From Bradyrhizobium sp. BTAi1 (GTDB lineage Bacteria; Pseudomonadota; Alphaproteobacteria; Rhizobiales; Xanthobacteraceae), in assembly GCF_000015165.1 (NCBI RefSeq), contig NC_009485.1, forward strand, positions 7,955,501-8,019,500: a stretch of DNA of 64,000 nt, read 5' to 3'. Below, one piece after another: positions 35,781 to 44,650 of this stretch. Numbering within the stretch: position 1 is the stretch's first letter; each line of letters opens with the position of its first letter. Under the pieces are notes generated by a model. That model had not been told where the DNA came from, did not search any database, and worked only from the letters and a program-made list of their open reading frames with translations. The position numbers and the translations under genes are program-made.

Positions 35781-35858
35781 ATGTACTACGTCTATATTCT
35801 CGCCAGCGGCCGAAGCGAACGGCCGGGCTACACCATCTGCTCGGCGACGACCATGTAG
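35781..35858 (+). pseudogene. N-terminal fragment of a GIY-YIG nuclease gene
   Basis: ATG 35781 begins MYYVYILASGRS, the standard opening of small stand-alone GIY-YIG endonucleases (UvrC/YhbQ-like), which would continue to a YIG motif. Here the match stops after about 12 codons, the frame runs into the antisense end of ubiG and stops at 35858. The catalytic part is missing. It is best read as a remnant left by a deletion or by insertion of the repeat that precedes it. Confidence 0.6.
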
Positions 35859-36598
35859 TTCACGTCCATGTCGGTCGACAGGCTCCAGCGGTCGGCGAAC
35901 GGGCTGTAGACGACGCCGCTCTGCTCGGTGATGACGAGGCGATTGTCGAGCAGGTATTTCGTCAGCTCATCCGGGGTGACGAATTTGCTCCATTCATGCG
36001 TTCCGCGCGGCAGCCAGCGCAGCACATATTCGGCGCCGACGATGGCGAGGGCAAAACTCTTCCAGTTGCGGTTCAGGGTCGAGACCACCATCATGCCGCC
36101 CGGCTTCAGCACCGCGGCACAGCGGCTGAGGAAGGCGCCGACGTCGGTGACGTGCTCGACCACCTCCATCGCCAGCACGATGTCGAAGCGCTCGCGCGGA
36201 TCCATGTCCTCGATCGTGGTGCAGCGATAGTCGATCGACAGATGGCCCTTTTCCGCGTGCAGCCTGGCGGCGACAATGTTGCTGGGCGACGGATCGACGC
36301 CGACGACCTGGGCGCCCAGCCGCGTGAATGGCTCGCACAACAGGCCCGCGCCGCAGCCGATGTCGAGCATGCGCAAGCCCGACAGGCAGTTCAGGCTCTT
36401 GGCATTGCGCTCGAATTTCCGGCAGGCGGCATCGCGAATATAGGTCAGGCGCAACGGATTGATCTTGTGCAGGGGCGCCATCTTGCCCTTGGGGTCCCAC
36501 CAGGTCTCAGACAGTTTCGAGAACTTCGCGATCTCGGCCGGATCGACGGTCGAGCCCGGAGGAACGGAGGTGCTGTGGGAATCCTGAGGCATTGTCAT
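35828..36598 (-). CDS. ubiG: Ubiquinone biosynthesis O-methyltransferase
   Basis: UbiG carries out both O-methylation steps of ubiquinone synthesis. The 256 residues contain SAM motif I LRMLDIGCGAGLLCEPF (about 75-91), post-I VVGVDPSPSNI, and motif II region FDIVLAMEVVEHV. The start region KFSKLSETWWDPKGKMAPLH is the UbiG-specific membrane-binding lead, and RGTHEWSKFVTPDEL matches too. Length is usual. It stands alone on the minus strand next to the PH-domain gene. Confidence 0.95.
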   Translation of the reverse strand: MTMPQDSHSTSVPPGSTVDPAEIAKFSKLSETWWDPKGKMAPLHKINPLRLTYIRDAACRKFERNAKSLNCLSGLRMLDIGCGAGLLCEPFTRLGAQVVGVDPSPSNIVAARLHAEKGHLSIDYRCTTIEDMDPRERFDIVLAMEVVEHVTDVGAFLSRCAAVLKPGGMMVVSTLNRNWKSFALAIVGAEYVLRWLPRGTHEWSKFVTPDELTKYLLDNRLVITEQSGVVYSPFADRWSLSTDMDVNYMVVAEQMV

Positions 36599-36639
36599 CG
36601 CTGAATACTCAATGATCTGACCTGACGCGTCGTATCGGC

Positions 36640-37107
36640 CTAACGCGCGGTGATGGCGTTGCGGAACGCCAGCGGCTCGGCAATGGTCGAGATGGTCTCC
36701 CTGCCCTCACCGACACCCAAGATGGTGACGTCGCCGTAATTGAGAAGCCGGCCCATGATGGTCTGGTTGACGTCGACGCTCTCGACCTTGTCGAGGGCCA
36801 TTTCGAAGGTCCGGCGGCGGATGAAGCCGGTTTTGTGGACGACCCGGCGGTTGGTGACGTCGGTCTCGGTGGTCAGCCGGTGGAACCAGGCGCGGACCGT
36901 CCAATACAGCGCGACCACGGCGATGACGGCGGCCGAAGCCAGGCAGAGCATCGTCAGATTATCGTTGACGGTCGTGCGGGACAGGATGACCAGCGCGAAG
37001 GCCACGATCCAGGCGCCGATGGCGGGCAGGTAGAACATCCAGTGTGCATTGGTGGAATACAGCACCTTCTCGCCGGGTTGCAGGATTTCGTCGATGTAAC
37101 GCGCCAT
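36640..37107 (-). CDS. Bacterial PH-domain (bPH2/YdbT-like) membrane protein
   Basis: A 155-residue protein with two membrane helices (about 25-45 and 52-72: FYLPAIGAWIVAFALVIL, TMLCLASAAVIAVVALYW) and a bacterial pleckstrin-like domain (VTNRRVVHKTGFIRRRTFEM, ALDKVESVDVNQTIMGRLLN, YGDVTILGVGEGRETI). The TNRRVxxKxGxxRR block is the family signature. Function unknown. ATG 37107. Confidence 0.9.
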   Translation of the reverse strand: MARYIDEILQPGEKVLYSTNAHWMFYLPAIGAWIVAFALVILSRTTVNDNLTMLCLASAAVIAVVALYWTVRAWFHRLTTETDVTNRRVVHKTGFIRRRTFEMALDKVESVDVNQTIMGRLLNYGDVTILGVGEGRETISTIAEPLAFRNAITAR

Positions 37108-37253
37108 ACTCCGCCTCTAGCCCACTCCAACACCACCAGGAACCGTCTTGCCCCGGGCCGCGCCGCTATGTATACGCGCGTTTCGGCTGGCGCGCCTCCG
37201 GTTTCGCGCAGGGCCGGTCAACTTATCCTCCTGATGGGAATGGGCGCGTCGTC

Positions 37254-38510
37254 ATGGGTCGCCTCGTGCTGAAATTCGGCGGCACCTCCGTCGCCAACAT
37301 CGACCGCATCCGCAATGTCGCCCGCCACGTGAAGCGCGAGGTCGACGCCGGCCACGAGGTCGCCGTCGTGGTCTCGGCGATGTCCGGCAAGACCAACGAA
37401 CTGGTCGCCTGGTGCACCGAGGCGTCGCCGATGCACGATGCGCGGGAATATGACGCCGTGGTGGCCTCGGGCGAGCAGGTCACGTCCGGCCTGCTGGCCA
37501 TCGTGCTGCAGAGCATGGGCATCCAGGCCCGCTCTTGGCAGGGCTGGCAGATCCCGATCAAGACCAGCGACGCGCATGCTTCGGCGCGCATCGTCGACAT
37601 CGACGGCTCCGAGCTGATTCAGCGCTTCCAGGAGCGCAAGGAGGTCGCGGTCATCGCCGGCTTCCAGGGCATCAATCCCGCCACCAATCGAATCACCACG
37701 CTGGGCCGCGGCGGCTCCGACACCTCGGCGGTCGCGATCGCCGCCGCCATCAAGGCCGACCGCTGCGACATCTATACCGACGTCGACGGCGTCTACACCA
37801 CCGATCCCAGGGTCGTGCCGAAGGCCAAGCGGCTCGACAAGATCGCCTTCGAGGACATGCTGGAACTGGCCTCCCAGGGCGCCAAGGTCCTGCAGGTCCG
37901 TTCGGTGGAACTGGGCATGGTCCACAACATGCCGATCTTCGTCCGCTCCTCATTCGACAAGCCCGAGGATATCGACCCGCACGCCAAGCAGCCGCCGGGG
38001 ACGCTGATCTGCAGCGAGGAACAAATCATGGAAAATCACGTCGTGACCGGCATCGCCTTCTCCAAGGACGAGGCCCAGATCTCGGTGCGCCAGATCGAGG
38101 ACAAGCCCGGGATCGCCGCCTCGATCTTCGGGCCGCTGGCCGATGCCAACATCAATGTCGACATGATCGTGCAGAACGTGTCGGAAGACGGCAAGACCAC
38201 CGATCTGACCTTCACGGTGCCGGCCACCGATTATAACCGGGCCCGCGAGACGATCGCGGCGGCCAAGGACAAGATCGGCTACCAGCGCCTCGATACCGCG
38301 ACCGACGTCGCCAAGGTCTCGGTGATCGGCTCGGGCATGCGCAGCCATGCCGGCGTCGCCGCCAAGGGCTTTGCGGCCCTGGCCGCCCGCAACATCAATA
38401 TTCGCGCGATCACGACCTCCGAGATCAAGTTCTCGGTGCTGATCGACGCCGTCTATACCGAGCTGGCCGTCCGCACGCTGCATACGCTCTACGGATTGGA
38501 CCAAGCCTAG
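37254..38510 (+). CDS. lysC: Aspartate kinase
   Basis: First enzyme of the aspartate family (lysine, threonine, methionine, diaminopimelate). The 418 residues start GRLVLKFGGTSVANIDRIRN with the KFGGTS motif at 7-12; TLGRGGSDTSAVAIAAAI binds substrate, and TDVDGVYTTDPRVVPKA is typical. Two ACT domains (about 265-410) bind lysine or threonine for feedback control. No internal beta-subunit start was evaluated. ATG 37254 fits the family N-terminus. ptsP follows 302 bases on; this order is usual in the group. Confidence 0.96.
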   Translation: MGRLVLKFGGTSVANIDRIRNVARHVKREVDAGHEVAVVVSAMSGKTNELVAWCTEASPMHDAREYDAVVASGEQVTSGLLAIVLQSMGIQARSWQGWQIPIKTSDAHASARIVDIDGSELIQRFQERKEVAVIAGFQGINPATNRITTLGRGGSDTSAVAIAAAIKADRCDIYTDVDGVYTTDPRVVPKAKRLDKIAFEDMLELASQGAKVLQVRSVELGMVHNMPIFVRSSFDKPEDIDPHAKQPPGTLICSEEQIMENHVVTGIAFSKDEAQISVRQIEDKPGIAASIFGPLADANINVDMIVQNVSEDGKTTDLTFTVPATDYNRARETIAAAKDKIGYQRLDTATDVAKVSVIGSGMRSHAGVAAKGFAALAARNINIRAITTSEIKFSVLIDAVYTELAVRTLHTLYGLDQA

Positions 38511-38689
38511 AATAATCTCCCCCGTCGCGCCCGATGTCCCGTTTCGCAACAGCGGGACATCGCGCAGACGTGCGCGAAAGCGGTTGACGCCGCCCTCCTT
38601 GGCAGGCGTTTTGCTTGGCAAAACAAGCCCTAATTCGCTATACGCCTCGCAGGATGGCTGCCGCGAAGTGTGCTCAGTGATGGTTGTCC

Positions 38690-38731
38690 TGATTCGAACC
38701 GGCACTCTTGGCGTGCTACAGCTGCGAATCA
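38690..38731. other. Nested hairpin in the lysC-ptsP gap
   Basis: TGATTCG (38690-38696) pairs with CGAATCA (38725-38731) and inside it GCAC (38702-38705) pairs with GTGC (38713-38716). A second hairpin, CCCGGC TCCGC GCCGGG, lies at 38768-38784 near the ptsP start. Together they could form a structured leader for ptsP. The remaining bases of the 302-base gap carry no gene. Confidence 0.35.
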
Positions 38732-38812
38732 AGAAAGCTGTTCGATTTCGCGAGTTTAGCGCCAGATCCCGGCTCCGCGCCGGGCTGGCCCCAGGAAGGG
38801 GGATTGTGCCAC

Positions 38813-41080
38813 ATGCGAAGCACGTCGGGAGGCCCCCGCGTCCTGCTCAGACGGCTTCGCGAGACCATGGCGGAGCAGGTCTCGGCACAGGAGCGGCTCG
38901 ACAAGATCGTGGTGCTGATCGCGGCCAACATGGTCGCGGAGGTCTGCTCGGTCTATGTGCTGCGCGTCGACAATACGCTCGAACTTTATGCCACCGAGGG
39001 TCTGAACCGCGACGCCGTCCACATGACGGTTCTGAGTGCGCATGAAGGCCTGGTCGGCCTCGTCGCCAGCGAGGCGACCCCGCTCAATCTGAGCGACGCA
39101 CAGAATCACCCGGCCTTCTCCTATCGCCCGGAGACCGGCGAAGAGATCTACCACTCCTTCCTCGGCGTGCCGATCCTGCGCGCCGGCAATACGCTCGGCG
39201 TGCTGGTGGTGCAGAACCGCGCCAAGCGCACTTATGTCGAGGAAGAGGTCGAGGCGCTGCAGACCACCGCGATGGTGCTCGCCGAGATGATCGCCTCCGG
39301 CGAGCTCGCGGCGCTGGCGCAGCCCGGTGCCGAGCCGGCGGTCCGGCATTCGGTCCACAAGACCGGCGCCGTGCTGTCCGACGGCATCGCGCTCGGCCAT
39401 GTCGTGCTCCACGAGCCGCGCGTCGTCGTCAACAATTACATCGCGGAGGACCTGCCGAAGGAGATCAAGCGGCTCGATGCCGCGCTGGTCAAGCTGCGCG
39501 CCGATCTCGATCGCATGCTGGAACGCGGCGACGTCGCCGATGGCGGCGAGCATCGCGAGGTGCTCGAAGCCTATCGCATGTTCGCCAACGACCAGGGCTG
39601 GTCGCACAAGCTGCATGAAGCGGTCGCGACCGGCCTCACCGCCGAAGCCGCCGTCGAGCGCGTGCAGTCCGACACCCGCGCCCGCATGCTGCGTTCCACC
39701 GACCCTTATTTGCGCGAGCGCCTGCACGATCTGGAAGATCTCGGCTATCGGCTGCTGCGCCAGCTGGTCGGCCAGGACCACGCACCGAGCCGTGAGCACC
39801 TGCCGGACAATGCGATCCTGATCGCGCGCGCGATGGGCCCCGCGGCGCTGCTCGACTACGACCGCAAGCGGCTGCGTGGCCTGGTGCTGGAGGAAGGCAC
39901 CGCCAACTCGCATGTCGCCATCGTCGCCCGCGCGCTCGGCATTCCCGCCGTGGGCGAGGTGCCGAATGCGCCGGGCATCGCCGATCCCGGCGACGCCATC
40001 ATCGTCGACGGCACCTCCGGCTCGATCTATGTGCGGCCCTCGGCCGAGATCGAATCGGCCTATGCCGAGCGGGTGCGTTTCCGCGCCCGCCGCCAGGCGC
40101 AATATAGCGAGCTGCGCAACAAGCCCTGCGTCACCAAGGACGGTCAGCCGGTCGAGCTGATGATCAATGCCGGCCTTGTCATCGACCTGCCGCATATCGA
40201 GGACACCGGCAGCGCCGGTATCGGCCTGTTCCGCACCGAGCTGCAGTTCATGGTCTCAGCCAGCCTGCCGCGCTCGAGCGACCAGCTTGCGCTGTATCGC
40301 AGTGTGCTGGACGCCGCCGGCACCAAGCCGGTCACGTTCAGGACGCTCGACATCGGCGGCGACAAGGCGCTGCCTTACATGGAGACCGTGATCGAGGAGA
40401 ACCCGGCGCTCGGCTGGCGCGCGATCCGACTCGGGCTCGATCGTCCGGGCCTGCTGCGTGGTCAGATCCGGGCGCTGCTGCGCGCTGGCGGCGGCCGCTC
40501 GCTGCGCATCATGTTCCCGATGATCTCGGAGGTCGCCGAGTTCGACACCGCCAAGGCGATCGTCGAACGCGAGCTGACCTATCTGCGCCAGCATGGCCAT
40601 ACGCTGCCGGAGCGCGTCGACATCGGCACCATGCTTGAAGTGCCGGCCCTGCTTTATCAGCTCGACGAGCTGCTCTCGAGGGTCGACTTCATCTCGGTGG
40701 GTTCGAACGACCTGTTTCAGTTCCTGTTCGCGGTCGACCGCGGCAATGCCAAAGTGTCCGAGCGTTTCGACACGCTGTCGACGCCGATCCTGCGGGCCTT
40801 GCAGCAGATCGTGCGCAAGGCCAAGGCCGCCAAGCGGTCGGTGTCGCTGTGCGGCGAGATGGCCTCCAAGCCGATCGGCGCGCTGGCGCTGATCGCGCTC
40901 GGCTACCGCTCGCTGTCGCTGTCGGCCACCGCGCATGGGCCCGTCAAGGCGATGATCCTCGAGCTCGACGCCGCCAAGGCGGAGGCGAAGATGGCGGAAT
41001 GGCTGGCCGCGCCGGCGGGCAGCCTATCGATGCGGCAGAAGCTGACCGAGTTCGCCGAGAGCGAAGGCCTGGCGTTGTAG
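38813..41080 (+). CDS. ptsP: Phosphoenolpyruvate-protein phosphotransferase, nitrogen PTS enzyme I
   Basis: EINtr autophosphorylates from PEP and passes phosphate to NPr and EIIANtr, linking carbon and nitrogen state to potassium transport, polyhydroxybutyrate and other functions. A GAF domain spans about 20-165 (IVVLIAANMVAEVCSVYVLR). The swivelling domain holds the phosphorylated His367 in EEGTANSHVAIVARAL. The PEP-binding barrel follows with GIGLFRTELQFM, LDIGGDKALPYM and FISVGSNDLFQFLFAVDRGN. Length 755, usual. ATG 38813 has a purine-rich AGGAAGGGGG about 13 bases upstream, rather far. lysC lies upstream and prfA 65 bases downstream. Confidence 0.95.
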   Translation: MRSTSGGPRVLLRRLRETMAEQVSAQERLDKIVVLIAANMVAEVCSVYVLRVDNTLELYATEGLNRDAVHMTVLSAHEGLVGLVASEATPLNLSDAQNHPAFSYRPETGEEIYHSFLGVPILRAGNTLGVLVVQNRAKRTYVEEEVEALQTTAMVLAEMIASGELAALAQPGAEPAVRHSVHKTGAVLSDGIALGHVVLHEPRVVVNNYIAEDLPKEIKRLDAALVKLRADLDRMLERGDVADGGEHREVLEAYRMFANDQGWSHKLHEAVATGLTAEAAVERVQSDTRARMLRSTDPYLRERLHDLEDLGYRLLRQLVGQDHAPSREHLPDNAILIARAMGPAALLDYDRKRLRGLVLEEGTANSHVAIVARALGIPAVGEVPNAPGIADPGDAIIVDGTSGSIYVRPSAEIESAYAERVRFRARRQAQYSELRNKPCVTKDGQPVELMINAGLVIDLPHIEDTGSAGIGLFRTELQFMVSASLPRSSDQLALYRSVLDAAGTKPVTFRTLDIGGDKALPYMETVIEENPALGWRAIRLGLDRPGLLRGQIRALLRAGGGRSLRIMFPMISEVAEFDTAKAIVERELTYLRQHGHTLPERVDIGTMLEVPALLYQLDELLSRVDFISVGSNDLFQFLFAVDRGNAKVSERFDTLSTPILRALQQIVRKAKAAKRSVSLCGEMASKPIGALALIALGYRSLSLSATAHGPVKAMILELDAAKAEAKMAEWLAAPAGSLSMRQKLTEFAESEGLAL

Positions 41081-41145
41081 CGGGCTTGCCTCGCGTCCGC
41101 TCCGCCTGAGCCCCATATTCCCTATTGCCGTCCTGAGATCGCACG

Positions 41146-42231
41146 ATGTCGTCGCTCCCCGAAGCCAAACTGGATGTCCTGCTCGCACACCACGCCTCGC
41201 TGGAGGCGGAGCTGCTCGGCCAGGTCAATTCCGACCGTTACGTGCAGATCACCCGCGAGCTCGCCGAGCTCAATCCGCTGATCGAGGCCGTGAAGGCCTA
41301 TCGCGCCGGCGTGAAGGAGCTCGCCGACACCGAGGCGCTGATCGCGGACCCGGCCACCGATGCCGAGATGCGCGCGATGGCCGAGGCCGAGCGCGACGAG
41401 CTGATCGCGCGCCGCGGCGAGCTGGAGCAGAAGATCCGCGTCGCACTGCTGCCGAAGGACGCGATGGACGACCGCAACGTCGTGCTCGAAATCCGCGCCG
41501 GCACCGGCGGCGACGAGGCCTCGTTGTTCGCCGGCGACCTGTTCCGCATGTATGAGCGGTTCGCCTCCCTGCAGGGCTGGAAGGTCGAGGTGATCTCGGC
41601 GTCCGAGGGCACGGTCGGCGGCTACAAGGAAATCATCGCCGAGGTGCAGGGCCGCGGCGCCTTCGCCAAGCTGAAATTCGAATCCGGCGTGCACCGTGTG
41701 CAGCGCGTGCCTGACACCGAGACCCAGGGACGCATCCATACCTCGGCCGCGACGGTTGCCGTGCTGCCCGAGGTCGAGGAGGTCGACGTCGACATCAAGC
41801 AGGACGATTTGCGCATCGAGACCATGCGCGCGCAAGGCGCCGGCGGCCAGCACGTCAACAAGACGGAATCGGCGATCCGCATCACCCACATCCCGACCGG
41901 GATCGTCGTGATGATGCAGGACAGCCGCTCGCAGCATAAGAACCGGGCCTCGGCGATGAACATCCTGCGCTCGCGGATCTACGATGCCGAGCGCCAGAAG
42001 GTCGACGCGGCGCGCTCTGCCGAGCGCAAGGAGAAGGTCGGATCGGGCGACCGCTCGGAGCGCATCCGCACCTATAATTTTCCGCAAGGACGCGTCACCG
42101 ACCACCGCATCAATCTGACGCTCTACAAGCTGCCGCAGGTGATCGCCGGCGAAGCGCTGGGCGAACTGATCGACGCGCTCACCACCGAGCACCAGGCGGC
42201 GCAGCTCGCGGCGCAAGGCGCCGCGGCGTGA
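41146..42231 (+). CDS. prfA: Peptide chain release factor 1
   Basis: RF1 ends translation at UAA and UAG. The 361 residues include AGTGGDEASLFAGDLFRMY, the codon-recognition PxT motif as P189-D190-T191 (RVPDTETQGRIHTSA), and the GGQ at 233-235 (GAGGQHVNKTES), whose Gln is the target of PrmC. Pro-Asp-Thr in place of Pro-Ala-Thr is a usual variant as far as I recall. The gene is followed by prmC, its own modifying enzyme. Confidence 0.97.
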   Translation: MSSLPEAKLDVLLAHHASLEAELLGQVNSDRYVQITRELAELNPLIEAVKAYRAGVKELADTEALIADPATDAEMRAMAEAERDELIARRGELEQKIRVALLPKDAMDDRNVVLEIRAGTGGDEASLFAGDLFRMYERFASLQGWKVEVISASEGTVGGYKEIIAEVQGRGAFAKLKFESGVHRVQRVPDTETQGRIHTSAATVAVLPEVEEVDVDIKQDDLRIETMRAQGAGGQHVNKTESAIRITHIPTGIVVMMQDSRSQHKNRASAMNILRSRIYDAERQKVDAARSAERKEKVGSGDRSERIRTYNFPQGRVTDHRINLTLYKLPQVIAGEALGELIDALTTEHQAAQLAAQGAAA

Positions 42232-42310
42232 CGAGCGTCCGAACGCTGTTGTTCGTCTCGCGGCATTGTCGCGACAACCACGGTGTCGTCCCGGCGAGGG
42301 AACCTTGGCG

Positions 42311-43198
42311 ATGACCGAGATCGTCGCCGGCGCGACCATCGACTCGGCCCGGCGTATGCTGGCGTCGCGCTTGTCTGCTGCGGGTCTCGAGTCGCCGGAG
42401 CTCGATGCGCGGCTGCTGGTGGGCCATGCGCTCCAGCTCGACCTCACCGGCCTCGTCATGCATGGCCAACGCGCGCTCTCTGCCGCCGACATTACATGGC
42501 TTGAGGCGCTGATGCAGCGCCGGCTTGCCGGCGAGCCAGTGGCGCGCATCCTTGGCACCAAGGAGTTCTGGGGCCTGGAGCTGCATTTGTCGGCCGATAC
42601 GCTGGTGCCGCGGCCGGACACCGAGACCGTGGTCGAACTGGCGCTGGAGCATCTCGCCGCCGGCGGCGACCTGAAGCGGCCGCTGCGCATCGCCGATCTC
42701 GGCACCGGCTCCGGCGCCATCCTGCTGGCGCTGTTGTCCGAGCTGCCGGCGGCTTATGGCGTCGGCACCGATATCAGCCACGCGGCGCTTCAGACCGCAC
42801 GGGACAATGCGCGGATCCTCGGGCTCGGCGATCGCGCCGGCTTCATCGCCGGCTCCTATGCCTCGGCGCTGTCGCCGCCCTTTGACCTGATCGTATCGAA
42901 CCCGCCCTACATTCCATCGCGAGAGATCGATGATCTCGCCATCGACGTCCGCGCTTACGACCCGCTGCGCGCGCTCGATGGCGGCGCGGACGGGCTCGAC
43001 GCCTATCGGGCGCTGATCCCGCAGGCTGCGCAGCTGCTGCAGCCGGGCGGCACGCTCGTGGTGGAGGTCGGTCAGGGCCAGAGCGAGGACGTCGCAGAGC
43101 TGATGAGGGCGGCCCGGCTGGCGATCGACTCGTCGGCCATCAAGGCCGATCTTGCCGGTATTCCACGCGCCGTCAGGGGTCTAAAAAAGGTCCGCTGA
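42311..43198 (+). CDS. prmC: Peptide chain release factor N5-glutamine methyltransferase
   Basis: PrmC methylates the GGQ glutamine of release factors. The 295 residues have a helical N-terminal substrate domain and a class I methyltransferase with ADLGTGSGAILLALL and the catalytic NPPY at 197-200 (IVSNPPYIPSREI). VPRPDTETVVELAL is the linking motif. ATG 42311 has AGGGAA eight bases upstream. It is 79 bases after prfA, which it modifies. Confidence 0.96.
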   Translation: MTEIVAGATIDSARRMLASRLSAAGLESPELDARLLVGHALQLDLTGLVMHGQRALSAADITWLEALMQRRLAGEPVARILGTKEFWGLELHLSADTLVPRPDTETVVELALEHLAAGGDLKRPLRIADLGTGSGAILLALLSELPAAYGVGTDISHAALQTARDNARILGLGDRAGFIAGSYASALSPPFDLIVSNPPYIPSREIDDLAIDVRAYDPLRALDGGADGLDAYRALIPQAAQLLQPGGTLVVEVGQGQSEDVAELMRAARLAIDSSAIKADLAGIPRAVRGLKKVR

Positions 43199-43719
43199 AG
43201 GCCCGTAATTGCAGAAAAAGCTCTTGGAATATCCCCCGGGAGCGACTACGTTCCGCTCATAGCATCGGCGCAGGCCCCGCTGAGCGGTATTCACGGAACA
43301 CCGCTGCGGAGAGATACCAGAGAGCCGCGCCGGGCGATTGGTTCCAGAACGCAGATCTGTTGAGCGCGAGAGCCGGATGGCTGCGCAGCCCGCGACTGCA
43401 AAGCGAACGAAAGCCTGACTTTGCACTTGACGTCTTACGCTAAGCAAACTGGGTCTGTCGTGGCGCATGTCGCGCACGCGGGCTGAATGACGTGGTTCGC
43501 CGGCCGAACGGGCTGGTGGGTGGGGAACGCGTTTTGAACGCGCTTTTGTCGAGAGAATCGGCTGTCGATCAGATCGGCACGGGTCGGAACCGGCATGAGC
43601 CGGGCCAGCCCCTTTGGACCGCGCAAGATGCGGCCAAATCCGCTGCGGTATTTCAATACGGTATCGGTATTCCGATGACAATCAGTGGTCCTAACGCAGG
43701 GTTGGAATAAAGGCAGGAC
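43199..43719 (+). other. Long non-coding gap before the DUF4167 gene
   Basis: These 521 bases have only weak, composition-driven frames and no similarity to a known gene. A small hairpin GCGTT-TTG-AACGC followed by GCTTTT is at 43529-43546. The length suggests a promoter with a long leader for the DUF4167 gene, or an unrecognised small RNA. I see no riboswitch or tRNA. Confidence 0.4.
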
Positions 43720-44574
43720 ATGAGAAACGGTCAGAACAACAAGCGGATGCGCAACCGGAATAGCGGTAACAATAATAATAACCGGCGCGGCCAGAACCCG
43801 CTGACCCGCGTGTTCGAATCCAACGGGCCGGACATCAAGATCCGCGGCACCGCCTCCCATGTGGCCGAGAAATATGTCCAACTCGCCCGCGACGCCCGCT
43901 CCTCGGGCGACCCGGTGGCTGCCGAGAACTACTACCAGCATGCCGAGCACTATTTCCGCCTGATTGCCGCCGCCCAGGAGCAGTTCCGCCAGAACCAGCC
44001 GCAGCAGCCGCGCAATACCGATGACCTGACCGTTGACGATCTCGATGACGAGGGCGAGAGCTTCTCGCATTTCGGCCAGGAGCCCGGTTTCGTTCCCGCG
44101 CAGCCGCAGCCTCAACCGTTCATGCGCGAGGGCGGCCAGCGCGAGCGCGGCGACAACCAGCCTCCCTATCAGCGCGATCAGCAGCCGCGCGAGCACAGGG
44201 AAGCGCGTGAGCCGCGCGAACCTCGTGAGCACCGCGAACCCCGTGAGCATCGCGAGCCCCGGGAGCATCGCGAGCCTCGGGAGCATCGCGAGCCGCGCGA
44301 GCATCGCGAACGGGAGCCGCGCGAGCACCGCGAGCGTCCGCAGCCAGCCCAGTATCAGCCGCAACCGCAGCCGCAGCCGGTGATCGCCGATAGCGGGGTC
44401 GACCGCCTGCCGTCCTTCATCACCGGCCCGCAGCCGCAGATCGCCAATGCGCCGGCGGCGTTCGAAGGTGCCGCTGAGCGCTATCCGCGTCGGCGCCGCC
44501 GCCCGCATGGTCCGCGTCCGGAAGCAGCCGCTGCCGCGCCGGCCCCGAGCGAAGACCTCAATCCGGGCGAGTAA
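43720..44574 (+). CDS. DUF4167 protein with a charged repeat region
   Basis: A 284-residue basic, mostly disordered protein. The conserved DUF4167 part is residues about 10-100: NNNRRGQNPLTRVFESNGPD, KIRGTASHVAEKYVQLARDA and AENYYQHAEHYFRLIAAAQ. The middle (about 155-205) is an Arg-Glu-Pro-His repeat (REPREH unit), and the end is arginine-rich (YPRRRRRPHGPRPE) then acidic. Nucleic acid binding is a reasonable guess from charge; no function is known to me. AAGGCAGGA precedes the ATG. A strong terminator follows. Confidence 0.9.
   Translation: MRNGQNNKRMRNRNSGNNNNNRRGQNPLTRVFESNGPDIKIRGTASHVAEKYVQLARDARSSGDPVAAENYYQHAEHYFRLIAAAQEQFRQNQPQQPRNTDDLTVDDLDDEGESFSHFGQEPGFVPAQPQPQPFMREGGQRERGDNQPPYQRDQQPREHREAREPREPREHREPREHREPREHREPREHREPREHREREPREHRERPQPAQYQPQPQPQPVIADSGVDRLPSFITGPQPQIANAPAAFEGAAERYPRRRRRPHGPRPEAAAAAPAPSEDLNPGE
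44184..44338 (+). repeat. 18-base tandem repeat coding for REPREH
   Basis: About eight imperfect copies of an 18-base unit (type GAGCATCGCGAGCCCCGG) inside the DUF4167 gene encode Arg-Glu-Pro-Arg-Glu-His. All length changes by whole units keep the frame. Confidence 0.85.
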
Positions 44575-44598
44575 TCGATCAGGACCACTGTTGAAGAA

Positions 44599-44630
44599 GC
44601 GGGTGGGCGACGAGCCCGCCCGCTTTTTTT
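44599..44630 (+). terminator. Rho-independent terminator after DUF4167
   Basis: GCGGGTGGGC pairs with GCCCGCCCGC (one G-T) over a GACGA loop and is followed by seven T residues. The best intrinsic terminator in the window. Confidence 0.92.
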
Positions 44631-44650
44631 GCGGCGGCAACAAACAGCTT

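Noticed and set aside
37234..37272. Leader peptide MGMGASSWVASC before lysC
   Set aside because: It contains no run of lysine or threonine codons and overlaps the lysC start, so it does not look like an attenuator.
38680..38735. tRNA gene on the minus strand (GGTTCGAATC present)
   Set aside because: The T-arm stem does not pair, the seven-base loop lacks U33, and there is no acceptor stem with CCA.
43492..43710. 72-codon frame before the DUF4167 gene
   Set aside because: No ribosome site, no recognisable protein, biased composition.
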